Source of the DNA: VRUE01 sp963774405
Lineage (GTDB): Bacteria > Actinomycetota > Thermoleophilia > Solirubrobacterales > 70-9
Assembly: GCA_963774405.1 (NCBI GenBank)
Contig: CAVZEV010000012.1
Span: 62,001-126,000 of the forward strand
Length of the DNA stretch: 64,000 nucleotides
Reading direction: 5' to 3'
In this document: positions 42,361-53,998 of the stretch, one piece after another
How positions within the stretch are numbered: position 1 is the first letter of the stretch
Layout: each line of letters opens with the position of its first letter
Position numbers and translations under genes: made by a program
The notes under the pieces: generated by a model
Database searches by the model: none
Told to the model about the DNA's origin: nothing
Seen by the model: the letters and a program-made list of their open reading frames with translations, nothing else

Positions 42361-43221
42361 CTAGATGGTGCCCGGCGTTGCGGTCGGCGGGGCGTTGCGG
42401 TCGCCGCCCTTGGTCCTGACGGCGGAGTTGAGCTCGTCGGGGGTGAAGCCGCCGACGGCGTCGCCGTCGAGGGCGTAGCGGTAGAGGGCGACGCCGAAGA
42501 TGTTGCTGAGGGCGCTGGAGACGAGCAGCGAGATCGCCAGGCCGATCACGCCGATCACCAGCAGCAGGGCGCCGGCGAAGCCGGCCGAGGCCCAGATCAG
42601 GAAGCCGGCGAAGATCAGCAGGCCCGAGGGCAGCACGCCGAGCAGGAAGACAGCGCCGCCGATCGCGATGTTGCCGGTCACCTGGGCGCCCCAGCGCGAC
42701 TTGAAGAGGCTGGAGGAGCGCTTCAGGGTCTGGATCGGTCCCGTGCCCTCGAGCGCGATCACCGGCACGGCGAGGAAGGTGATCAGCGACCAGCCGACGG
42801 CGAGCAGGCGGCCGACGATCTCGCCGATCGCGCCCTGGTTCTCGAGCGCGCTGAGCGCGATTCCGACCGTCGCCGAGAGCGCCGCCCAGCCGGCGATCTG
42901 CGAGAAGCGGCTGCGTGAGACGGCGAGGCCGTCGGCGACGGTTGCCCGCCGGCCCTGGAAGATCATGTTGGCGGCGGCGGCGAGGCCGACGCTGAAGTAG
43001 GTGCCGATCACGGCGAGCAGGTAGAAGCCGATTACCGCAAGGGCACCGCCGAAGACGGCCTGGTCGCTCTCGATCAGGAGCACGCCGGGGCCGACGACGA
43101 CGATCGCGGCGACGATCGTCGCCGCGCCGCCGTAGAGCGGGAAGCGCAGCAGCTCGGGGTTCTCGCGCAGCAGCCCCCAGCTTTTCTTGGTCAAGGCCCA
43201 CCCGCGTTTGATCCGGCTCAT
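42361..43221 (-). CDS. DUF6159-like multi-pass membrane protein
   Basis: The 286-residue protein starts MSRIKRGWALTKKSWGLLRENPELLRFPLYGG, the opening of DUF6159-type proteins. About six TM helices follow, including IVAAIVVVGPGVLLI, GALAVIGFYLLAVIGTYFSVGLAA and AIGGAVFLLGVLPSGLLIFAGFLIW. A hydrophilic C-terminus ends PTATPGTI. The ATG overlaps the stop of the ABC1-kinase gene (ATGA). Function unknown. Confidence 0.75.
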   Translation of the reverse strand: MSRIKRGWALTKKSWGLLRENPELLRFPLYGGAATIVAAIVVVGPGVLLIESDQAVFGGALAVIGFYLLAVIGTYFSVGLAAAANMIFQGRRATVADGLAVSRSRFSQIAGWAALSATVGIALSALENQGAIGEIVGRLLAVGWSLITFLAVPVIALEGTGPIQTLKRSSSLFKSRWGAQVTGNIAIGGAVFLLGVLPSGLLIFAGFLIWASAGFAGALLLVIGVIGLAISLLVSSALSNIFGVALYRYALDGDAVGGFTPDELNSAVRTKGGDRNAPPTATPGTI

Positions 43222-44653
43222 CGCTGCTCTCCTCCCAGGGACCGCTCGGCAATCGGCGTCTGCATCACGCCTCTTCCCTCGAAGTACTCCCACTCCTCCT
43301 CGCCGAGCTGGGGTCGCGGGCGCGTCGGCGTAGATCCACTCGCGCATGATCTGGTGCCAGTTGCGCTTCGCCCGCAGCTGGCCGAGCACGGCGACGACGC
43401 CGATTTCCATCCGCCGCCCCATCAGCTCGTCGGCCGGCATCGCCTCGCGCCGCATCAGGTCGTAGTACTCCGAGCGCGGGTCGTTGGTCGACTCGATGAT
43501 CTTCATCACCCGTTTGGCGCTGATCTCGATCTCGCGGTCTTCGATGTACCAGCCGCCGACCGCCTGCATGTGCTCGAGCAGACGCTCGGCGTCGAGCTTG
43601 GAGGGGTTCTTGATGAAGCCGAGGTCGTGCAGCGCCCGGCGGAAGTCCTCGGGATCGTCGCGCGAGGCGGCGTCGAAGGCGCGCTGCTCGAGCACGATCT
43701 GCTCGTGGTCGAGCTTCTTGGTCATGCCGAAGTCGAGGAACGCGACGCGGCCGTCGGCGAGCAGGATGTAGTTGCCGGGGTGGGGGTCGGCGTTGAAGTG
43801 CTGCAGGTGGTAGACCGAGCCGAAGCTGCCGCGGAAGACGATCTCGCCGAAGCGGCTGCGCTCCTCGTGAGGAAGCTGCTTGACCTGCTCGAAGCCGAGC
43901 CCCTCGACCAGCTCGGTGACCAGCACGCGCCGGCGCGAGAGCCGCGTGATCACTTCCGGCACGTAGATGAAGGGGTGGTCGCGGTAGGCGCGCGAAAAGG
44001 TGCGCTGGTTCTGCGCCTCGTACTCGTAGTCGAGCTCCTCCATCACCCGTTCGCGCAGCTCTTTGGCGATCGCCTTGGCGTCGAGGCCGGGAGCGAGGGC
44101 GCGGGCGAGGCGGACGATCGTGCCGGCGTTGCGCAGGTCGGCGTCGAGCGCCTCGGCGATCCCCGGGTACTGGATCTTGACCGCGACCGACGCGGCCGTC
44201 GAGCAGCTCGGCGCGGTGGACCTGGCCGATCGAGGCGGCGGCGAAGGCCTCGTGCTCGAACTCGGCGAAGAGCTCCGACAGCGGTTCGCCGTCGTACTCC
44301 TCGCTGAGCACCTTCTCGACCTTCTCCCAGGGCATCGCCGGCGCGTCGGTGCGCAGCTTCGCCAGCTGCTCCTGGTAGATCTCGCGGTACTCCTCGGGGA
44401 TGAACTCGGTGTCGATGAAGGAGGCGAACTGGCCGAGCTTCATCGCCGCGCCCTTCATCTGGCCCAGGGCGCCGACCATCTTCATCGCCGTCTCCAGGTG
44501 GCGCTGCTCGAGCCGCTCCTTGCTCGATTCCTCCGAGCGGCCGACGTTGGTCGCCTTGGTGCCGGCGTAACGGGCGCCCTGGACGCCGACGATCGAGCCC
44601 AGCTTCGCCGAGCGGCGCACCCGTCCCTTGGGGATCTTCGAGCCCTCGCTCAT
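43218..44653 (-). CDS. ABC1/UbiB-family protein kinase-like (two one-base insertions)
   Basis: From ATG 44653: MSEGSKIPKGRVRRSAKLGS, then MKMVGALGQMKGAAMKLGQFAS, the KxGQ motif that marks the ABC1 family. AFAAASIGQVHRAELLDGRV is the A-rich loop. An insertion near 44193 precedes VAVKIQYPGI (catalytic Lys), and ALAFD-like elements include HFNADPHPGNYILLADGRVAFLDFGMTKKL. A second insertion near 43305 precedes the end (TQLGEEEWEYFEGRG). 1436 minus 2 gives 478 codons. UbiB-like proteins act in quinone or lipid metabolism as ATPases. It is followed by a DUF6159 membrane gene with ATGA overlap. Confidence 0.85.
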
Positions 44654-44694
44654 CGCTCGAAGGTTGTCACAGGCTCCGAACTCGCCTCTTTCTC

Positions 44695-44700
44695 TATCCT
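44695..44700 (+). promoter_or_regulatory. -10 element TATCCT of rplY
   Basis: TATCCT ends 11 bp before ATG 44712, near-leaderless spacing in the divergent gap with the ABC1 gene. Confidence 0.4.
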
Positions 44701-44711
44701 CTCCCGTCCGA

Positions 44712-45399
44712 ATGGCCAAAGGACGCGAAACCCTCAAGGCTGCGCCGCGCAGCGATTTCGGCTCCCGCACCTCCCGTCGCCTGCGACGCGAGGGCCTGGT
44801 GCCCGGCGTCGTCTACAGCGGTGGCGCCGAGGCGCGCGCCTTCCAGGCGCCCGAACGCGAGATCCGCAACGTGCTCGGCGAAGGCGCGGCGCTCTTCGAT
44901 CTCGAGATCGAGGGCGGCAAAGCCGTCCCGGTCGTGGTCAAGGAGCAGCAGCACCACCCGGTGCGCGGCAGCCTCCAGCACATCGACCTGCAGGAGGTGC
45001 GCCTCGATGAGGCGATCCAGGCCGAGGTGGCGATCGAGCTCGAGGGGACCGATTCCGCGCCCGGCGTCAAGGGCGGCGGCGTGCTCGAGCACGTCACCCG
45101 CGAGGTCACGGTCGAAGCGCTGCCTACCGAGATTCCCGATCGGATCGTCGCCGACGTCTCGGCGATGGAGATCAACGACACCCTGCAGCTCTCGGCACTT
45201 GACGTGCCCGAGGGCGTCACCCTTGTCGCCGACGATCCCGACGAGGTGACGATCGCCACGCTCTCGCCGCCGCGCGTCGAGGAAGAGCCCGAGCCCGACG
45301 TCGAGGAGGAGGCCGAGCTGGTCGGCGAGGAGGGCGAGGCGCCCGCCGCCGAGAGAGGGCGAGTCCGAGGGCGACTCGGGCGACTCCGGCGGGGAGTAA
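44712..45399 (+). CDS. rplY: 50S ribosomal protein L25 (CTC type; one insertion near 45346)
   Basis: The protein starts MAKGRETLKAAPRSDFGSRTSRRLRREGLVPGVVYSG. It continues VVKEQQHHPVRGSLQHIDLQEV, the 5S-rRNA-binding L25 domain, then the TL5/CTC C-terminal beta domain (EIPDRIVADVSAMEINDTLQL) and an acidic tail. An extra A near 45346 shifts the tail; corrected it ends EGDSGDSGGE. 688 minus 1 gives 229 codons. pth follows at once, a conserved pair. Confidence 0.92.
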
Positions 45400-45401
45400 C
45401 C

Positions 45402-46009
45402 CTGTCGATCTTTCGCCGCCGAGCAGAGCGCGGCGAGGGCGAGCAGCAGGGCGATCGCATCCTGATCGTCGGGCTCGGCAACCCCGGCGAGCGCTACGCC
45501 GCGACCAGGCACAACGTCGGCTTCGAGGTCGCGGCCGAGCTGTCGCGGCGCTGGGACCTGCCCAAGGCGAAGGCGAAGTTCGGCGGCCTGCTCGAGCGAA
45601 GGCCGGGCCGGGCCGGGCGGGCCGCGGGTGGCGATCCTGCTGCCGCAGACTCAGATGAACGTCTCCGGCGACTCGGCCGGCCCGGCGCGCGGCTCGCTGC
45701 AAGGTGCCGCTCGATCGGGTGATCGTCCTCCACGATGAGATCGACCTGCCGTTCGGCGACGTGCGCGTGCGGCTCGGTGGCGGCCTCGCCGGCCACAACG
45801 GCCTCAAGAGCCTCAAGCGCGGCTTCGGCGACGCCGAGTTCTGGCGCGTGCGGGTCGGGGTGGGCAGGCCCGACTCGACCGACCCCGAGATCGTCGCCTC
45901 CTACGTCCTCGGTCGTTTCCGCGAGCCGCGCGACGAGGTGGGGGCGCTGATCGAGCGGGCCGCCGAGGAGACCGAGCGGCTGATCGCGCAGCTCGACGCG
46001 GACGAATAG
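45402..46009 (+). CDS. pth: Peptidyl-tRNA hydrolase (two insertions; CTG start)
   Basis: ILIVGLGNPGERYAATRHNVGFEVA carries the Asn and His active-site residues, and VIVLHDEIDLPFGDVRVRLGGGLAGHNGLKSL carries the catalytic Asp and the GGLAGHNG signature. Extra bases near 45599 and 45703 break the frame; 608 minus 2 gives 202 codons. The first codon in frame after the rplY stop is CTG 45402 (LSIFRRRAERGEGE), with no ATG/GTG/TTG before the active-site strand, so either CTG is used or an upstream base is wrong. The enzyme recycles stalled peptidyl-tRNA. Confidence 0.88.
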
Positions 46010-46017
46010 ATTGCCCT

Positions 46018-46082
46018 GTGAACGCGCAAATCGACGCGGTGATCTCCGGGGGTTCGAATCCGGGTTGATTTGCGCGTGAACG
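46018..46082. repeat. Inverted repeat around a tRNA T-arm-like fragment, flanked by a 7-bp direct repeat
   Basis: ACGCGCAAATC (46022-46032) and GATTTGCGCGT (46067-46077) are complementary. Between them is GGGGGTTCGAATCCGGG, which looks like a tRNA T-loop. GTGAACG occurs at 46018-46024 and again at 46076-46082. It resembles a small inserted element with a target duplication, or a tRNA remnant; it is too short to be a tRNA. Confidence 0.4.
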
Positions 46083-46096
46083 TATGGAGCGTTCTT

Positions 46097-46828
46097 GTGA
46101 GCGACGGGGCCGCGGTGACGAGCTACGAGGTCGACGAGCGGGGCGTGGCCGTGCTGCGGCTGCGACGGCCCAAGTCGCGCAACGCGATCGACACCCAGAT
46201 GCTGCTCGAGCTGCTCGAGCACCTGGCGGTGGCCGCGGCGACGAGGCGGTGCGGGCGCTGCTCTTCAGCTCCGCCGATCACATGGGCCTCTCGGCCGGCG
46301 CCGACGTCAAGGAGGAGCTCGACGAGGAGGGCAAGGTGCGCCGCATGCAGCTCTTCGCCGATGTCTACGACCAGATCGTCGCCTTTCCCAAGCCGACGAT
46401 CGCGGCCTGTCATGGCGACGTCGTCGGCGGCGGGGCCGAGATCGCCGTCGCCTGCGACATGCGGATCGGCGGCTCCAACCTGCGCATGCGCTTCCCCGGA
46501 GCGGCTCTCGGCGTGCCGGTCGGCCCGGCCCGCCTGGTCACCCTCTGCGGCCTCGCCGCCGCCAAGTACCTGCTGCTCAGCTCGCGCACCGTCGGCGCCG
46601 ACGAGGCCCTGCGCCTCGGCCTGGTCAACCGCGTCGCGCCGGCCGCCAGCGACCGAGGAGGCGGCGCTGGCACTCGCCGCCGAGGTCGCCGCCCACCCGC
46701 CCGAGGCCGTCGCCCGGCTGAAGGCGATGCTGCACGAGTGGGACGACATCGTCGGCCGCTCCGCCTCCGAGGGCAAGGGCCAGGTCGAGTGGCAGCGCAC
46801 CGGCCCCGGTTTGCCCTACCGCAGCTGA
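46097..46828 (+). CDS. Enoyl-CoA hydratase/isomerase family protein (three insertions)
   Basis: From GTG 46097 (VSDGAAVTSYEVDERGVAVLRLRRPKSRNAID) the frame shifts near 46237-46241 into LLFSSADHMGLSAGADVKEEL, with the oxyanion-hole pattern. It continues KPTIAACHGDVVGGGAEIAVACDMRIGG and returns to the first frame near 46655, ending TEEAALALAAEVAAHPPEAVARLK. 732 minus 3 gives 243 codons. Crotonase-fold enzymes act in fatty-acid or aromatic degradation. The Glu pair of true hydratases is not clear, so an isomerase or other crotonase is possible. Confidence 0.8.
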   Translation: MSDGAAVTSYEVDERGVAVLRLRRPKSRNAIDTQMLLELLEHLAVAAATRRCGRCSSAPPITWASRPAPTSRRSSTRRARCAACSSSPMSTTRSSPFPSRRSRPVMATSSAAGPRSPSPATCGSAAPTCACASPERLSACRSARPAWSPSAASPPPSTCCSARAPSAPTRPCASAWSTASRRPPATEEAALALAAEVAAHPPEAVARLKAMLHEWDDIVGRSASEGKGQVEWQRTGPGLPYRS

Positions 46829-46835
46829 ATCCGCC

Positions 46836-46886
46836 CGGGTGCAACGCGTTCATCCCCCTATAGGGGGGTCAATGGCGTTGCACCCG
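46836..46886. repeat. Palindromic repeat, family 3, copy B
   Basis: CGGGTGCAACGC (46836-46847) and its complement (46875-46886) surround a centre with CCCCCTATAGGGGGG, itself a palindrome. It lies between the convergent stops of the enoyl-CoA hydratase and GMC genes. The arm core GGTGCAACG is shared with 28867-28911. Confidence 0.85.
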
Positions 46887-46889
46887 CGG

Positions 46890-48735
46890 TCAGCTGGTGC
46901 GGCCGCCGCCTGCACCGACCCCCGCCGCGATCGCCATGATCGAGACCTGGGGGTTGACGCCGGGGCAGCTCGGCAGGATCGAGCCGTCGGCGACCCAGAC
47001 GCCCTCGATGCCGCGCAGGCGGCCTTCGGGATCGACGGGATGGCGCGAGGGGTCGGAGCCGGCCGCCGCGGTTCCGCTGGGGTGGAAGGCCGCGAGGCGG
47101 AGGCGGCGCACGTCGAGTCGCTCGATCGCGCTCGGCGAGCTCGGCTTCGGAGCGCACCTGCGGTGCGCCGCCGCCTAGCTCGACCTCGTTCGCCCCGGCG
47201 GCGAGCATCACCCGGGCCATCGCCTCGATCGCGATCGCCAGGCGCCGTCGTCGGCCCTGGCGAGGCGGTAGGCGACGATCGGGCGCGCGGCTGCCGAAGA
47301 CCCTGCCGGAGGGCGCGTCGGCGATCATCGCGCCGAGCGTCGCCGTGTTGGCGGCGCGCTCGAGCCGGCCGAGCAGGTGCGTGCCGTAGCCGGGCGCCGA
47401 GACCGCTCCCATGCCCGGCGGGGTCGAGGTGGCCTCGATCAGGACGCCGTCGCTCTCGTGCAGCTCCTCGATCCCGACGCTCTGCATCACGCCGCGCCAG
47501 GGCGACCACCTCCTCCGCGAAGCTCGCGGTGATGCCGGTCGCCGGGTGGATCGAGAGGTTGCGCCCGAGGCGGGGATGGCGGCCGAGGCCGCTGCGGCGC
47601 AGCAACGGCGGCGTCGGCACGGCGCCGGCGGCGACGACGACGAACGGCGCCGAGATCCGCACTCTCGCCGCCGTCGCGGCCGCGGCCGAGCGACGCCGCG
47701 TCGCGCTGGCCGTTCTCGTGCAGCACCCGCTCGACGTGCAGCCCGGCGACGATCCGCGCCCCCGCCTCGCAGGCCTGGGCAGCGCGTTGAGGTGGACGCC
47801 GCCCTTGGCGTTGTTGGGGCAGCCGATCGCGCACTGGCAGGCGCCGCGGCAGCCGGGGGCGTTGCGCCGCAGCGGCGCGCTGCTCCCAGTCGAGTGCCGC
47901 GGCGCCCTCGAGCGCGAGTTCGCCGTTGCGGCCCAGCACCTCCATCGGCGCCGGGGCGACGCCGATCGTCGCTTCGACGTCGGCCACCCGCGCGGCCGAG
48001 CAGCTCCAGCTCGGCCAGGGCGAGGCCGTGTTCCTCGTGCCAGGCGGTGGCGACCGCGGCCGGCGGGCGGAAGCAGGTGCCGGAGTTGATCACGGTGGTG
48101 CCGCCGACGGCGCGGCCCAGCGGCAGCGCGATCGGCGGGTTGCCCAGCGCCATCGTCGTGCCGCCGTCGCGGTAGATGCCGGCGAAGCGGTCAAGCGGGT
48201 GGGAGCTGCGGATGCGCTCGACGTCCCAGCGCTCGCCCTCCTCGACGATCACGGTGTCGAGGCCGGCCCGCGCCAGTTCCCGGGCGGCGAAGGCGCCGCC
48301 CGCGCCGGAGCCGATCACGACCGCGTCGCAGCTGCTCGCCTGGGGAAGCTCCGAGCCCGGGCAGATGTTCATCGCCTGGTCGGGTCGGGACGGCTCGTGG
48401 CGCGAGCCGACGGCGGCGATCTCGGCGGCGTAGGCGTCGGCGCCGCCGGCGAGCAGGACGATCGACTTGATCGCGTCGATGGCGGGCGAGCCGCCGAGGC
48501 GCCCGACTTCGGCAAGCAGCGCTTCGCGTCGCCGCGGCGGCAGCGCGCCGAGCCGGCGCCCGGTGCGGGCGAACGAGAACCCCTGGATGCCGGCGAGCGC
48601 GGCCGCCAGCCCCGCCTGGGAGGTGCCCGGCATGCGCGACACCATGCGCCGCGCGACGCCGGCCACGCGCTCGGGCGCGGGCCCGCCTGCCTCCGGCGGC
48701 AGGATCGTCGCCGCGAGATCTCCCAGTACCGACAC
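46890..48735 (-). CDS. GMC-type FAD oxidoreductase (several frameshifts)
   Basis: The ~600-residue protein has an N-terminal helical region, then the FAD motif DAVVIGSGAGGAFAARELARAG (about residues 138-159), and GRAVGGTTVINSGTCFRPP, the GMC signature 1 region. Later come HVERVLHENGQRDA and, near the C-terminus, DPEGRLRGIEGVWVADGSILPSCPGVNPQVSIMAIA, with the His-less N-P-Q-x-S/T-I active-site end. Several single-base insertions interrupt 47100-48000. The best match is a long-chain alcohol or cholesterol-oxidase-like GMC dehydrogenase. It diverges from a small membrane protein gene. Confidence 0.8.
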
Positions 48736-48779
48736 GCGGGCATACTAGGCTCGTCGTCTCTGGACTGGCCGGCCAACCA

Positions 48780-49121
48780 ATGAGCTTCGTGATCGATCCG
48801 CCGCTGCTCGTCGCCTCCGGCGCCGCGATAGAGGCCGCGAGTGGCGCAGACCCCGAGCGCGGGCGGCGCCTGCGTGGGGCCGTGGTCGCCGTCTTCATCG
48901 GGGTCTCCCTTGCGCTCTACGCCAACGTGCCAGGCCTCGACCGGATCTGGCGCCCGTTCGGCTCGCGCTCGGGCCGCGAGTTCATGCTCACCTCGGGGCT
49001 TGCGCGGGTGGAGGAGAGGGAGATCACGCCGGCCCGGCACGCCGCGGCGCTCTCGCTTTTTCTCCTCTATCCGCTCTGGGCAAGGCTGGGTGGCGCCCTC
49101 ATGCGCGCTGCGCGCACCTAG
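48780..49121 (+). CDS. Small membrane protein with two hydrophobic segments
   Basis: The 113-residue protein starts MSFVIDPPLLVASGAAIEA. It has one TM helix (AVVAVFIGVSLALYANVPG) and a second hydrophobic stretch near the C-terminus (AAALSLFLLYPLWARLGGAL). The palindrome TGGCCGGCCA lies just before the ATG in the divergent gap with the GMC gene. No family recognised; its link to the oxidoreductase is only positional. Confidence 0.55.
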   Translation: MSFVIDPPLLVASGAAIEAASGADPERGRRLRGAVVAVFIGVSLALYANVPGLDRIWRPFGSRSGREFMLTSGLARVEEREITPARHAAALSLFLLYPLWARLGGALMRAART

Positions 49122-49139
49122 CCGGACGCGGTCTGCTGC

Positions 49140-49997
49140 TCAGCCGCTCCAGCCGCTCGAATCGAGCGTCGTGCCGTCGGCAAAGCGCTCGGGGGCGACA
49201 AGGATGTGCTCGGCCGCGTCGACGCAGCGCGCGACCCAGACCTCTTCGCCCGCCGCCGCGTCGGCGACGCGGTCGAGCAGCGCCGCCAGCCGCTCCTCGC
49301 CGAGCCAGGCGAGCATGAAGGGGTGCAGGACGATCGCCATGTGGCCGCCCTCACGGGCCAGCCTGCCGATCTCCGCTTCGAGCCAGGCGACGAAGCGGGC
49401 GGGCTCGATCGGGTCGGGCGATCCGGCGATCCGCTCGCGCGCGACGGCGAGCGGCGGCAGCACACAGGCGGCGTCGACGTGCGGCCACTCGAAAGGCAGC
49501 AGGGCGACTCCGTCCCCGAAGCCGGCTCCTGCCCCGGCGGGCGAGCAGTAGCGCAGGCCGGCTTCGCGCAGGATTCCGGTGCCGCCGGCGCCGAGCTGCC
49601 CGCCGGGCGGGCGCAGGCCGGCGATCCCGAGCCCGAGTCGCGCGAAGGCGGCGATGCCCCGCTCCAGGTTGGCGGCCTGCTCGGCGGCGCTCAGCCCGTC
49701 CCACTGCTCGTGGCGCCAGGCGTGGTAGGCGACCTCGTGGCCGCGAGCGTCGATCTCGCGCAGCAGGTCGGGGTAGATCTCCGCGTTCAGCCCCTCGACG
49801 AAGAAGGTCGCGGCGAGATCCCGGTCAGCGAGCCGGCCGAGCAAGCGCGGCACCACCTCGAGCGCGGTCTCATGGCGACCCAGCGGCCCCTCGGCCGACA
49901 GCGCCCCCATCTCCAGCTCCGCCGCCTCGCCGAGGTTGTCGAAAGTGAGGTTGAGCGCGCCGCGGGCGCCACCCGGCCAAGGCCCCGGTCCGCTCAT
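49140..49997 (-). CDS. Polysaccharide deacetylase-like protein
   Basis: The 285-residue NodB-type protein has ALNLTFDNLGEAAELE with the catalytic Asp/metal Asp pattern (TFDN rather than TFDDG), and DLAATFFVEGLNAEIYPDLLREIDARGHEVAYHAWRHEQW, the H-x3-5-H metal motif. GLRPPGGQLG follows, and later MAIVLHPFMLAW. The substrate may be a glycan or an imide/nitrogen compound. ATG 49997 overlaps the stop of the next upstream gene (ATGA), giving a two-gene operon. Confidence 0.8.
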   Translation of the reverse strand: MSGPGPWPGGARGALNLTFDNLGEAAELEMGALSAEGPLGRHETALEVVPRLLGRLADRDLAATFFVEGLNAEIYPDLLREIDARGHEVAYHAWRHEQWDGLSAAEQAANLERGIAAFARLGLGIAGLRPPGGQLGAGGTGILREAGLRYCSPAGAGAGFGDGVALLPFEWPHVDAACVLPPLAVARERIAGSPDPIEPARFVAWLEAEIGRLAREGGHMAIVLHPFMLAWLGEERLAALLDRVADAAAGEEVWVARCVDAAEHILVAPERFADGTTLDSSGWSG

Positions 49998-50518
49998 TCG
50001 CGCAGGGCCGGGCTCCAGCGCTCCGGGTCCAGTTCGGCCTGCTCGCGGGCCCAGCTGAAGTGGTGCTTGGCCGAGGCGAGCAGGATCGGGAAGTTGAGCA
50101 GGCCGGCGATTGCGAAGCGTCGCGCGCCCGGTCGGTTCGCGGCGGGCAGGCTGAGGGCGCTGCAGGCCAGCCAGAACCAGAGCACGGCGTTGTAGGCGGG
50201 CAGCTGCTCCTCGCTCAGCCCCTCGGCTTCGTCGAGCATCGGCAGGCCGCCGTGCAGGGACCAGGGCCAGGCCTTGAAGTGGACGGCGACCCCGGCGACG
50301 CCGATCCCGGCGCTGAAGGCCGAGAGGCGGCGGGCGTTCTCGCCGTCGGCCGCGGCGGCGGCGAGCATCAGCGGGAAGTAGGCGCTCCACATCGCCACCG
50401 CGCCGCGCCGCCCGATGAACGGCTCGAAGACGAGGCCGACCCCGGCACGGGTCTCAAAGGCGTTGTGGGCGAAGAGCCCGAGGGCGGAGCCGGCAGCGAG
50501 GAGGCGTCTGATCCGCAT
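49994..50518 (-). CDS. Small integral membrane protein upstream of the deacetylase
   Basis: The 174-residue protein begins MRIRRLLAAGSALGLFAHNAFETRAGVGLVFEP. It has about five hydrophobic helices, including AVAMWSAYFPLMLAAAAA, FSAGIGVAGVAVHF, LWFWLACSALSL and FAIAGLLNFPILLASAKHHFSWA. No family recognised. It is translationally coupled (ATGA) to the deacetylase. The start is 44 bp from the divergent mfd ATG. Confidence 0.6.
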   Translation of the reverse strand: MRIRRLLAAGSALGLFAHNAFETRAGVGLVFEPFIGRRGAVAMWSAYFPLMLAAAAADGENARRLSAFSAGIGVAGVAVHFKAWPWSLHGGLPMLDEAEGLSEEQLPAYNAVLWFWLACSALSLPAANRPGARRFAIAGLLNFPILLASAKHHFSWAREQAELDPERWSPALRE

Positions 50519-50562
50519 CGCCGGGAGCGTAGCCCGATCTGGCAATCTCCGGGACCGCCCCG

Positions 50563-53955
<3,393 letters not shown>

Positions 53956-53983
53956 GCGCGCCCCCCTCCCGGAGCATTTGATT

Positions 53984-53989
53984 TATGCT
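53984..53989 (+). promoter_or_regulatory. -10 element TATGCT of the PpiC-type gene
   Basis: TATGCT ends 9 bp before GTG 53999, leaderless spacing, and supports choosing that GTG. Confidence 0.45.
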
Positions 53990-53998
53990 GCCCGATCG

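Noticed and set aside
46018..46082. A complete tRNA gene
   Set aside because: Only a T-arm-like segment is present; no acceptor, D-arm or anticodon stem can be folded.
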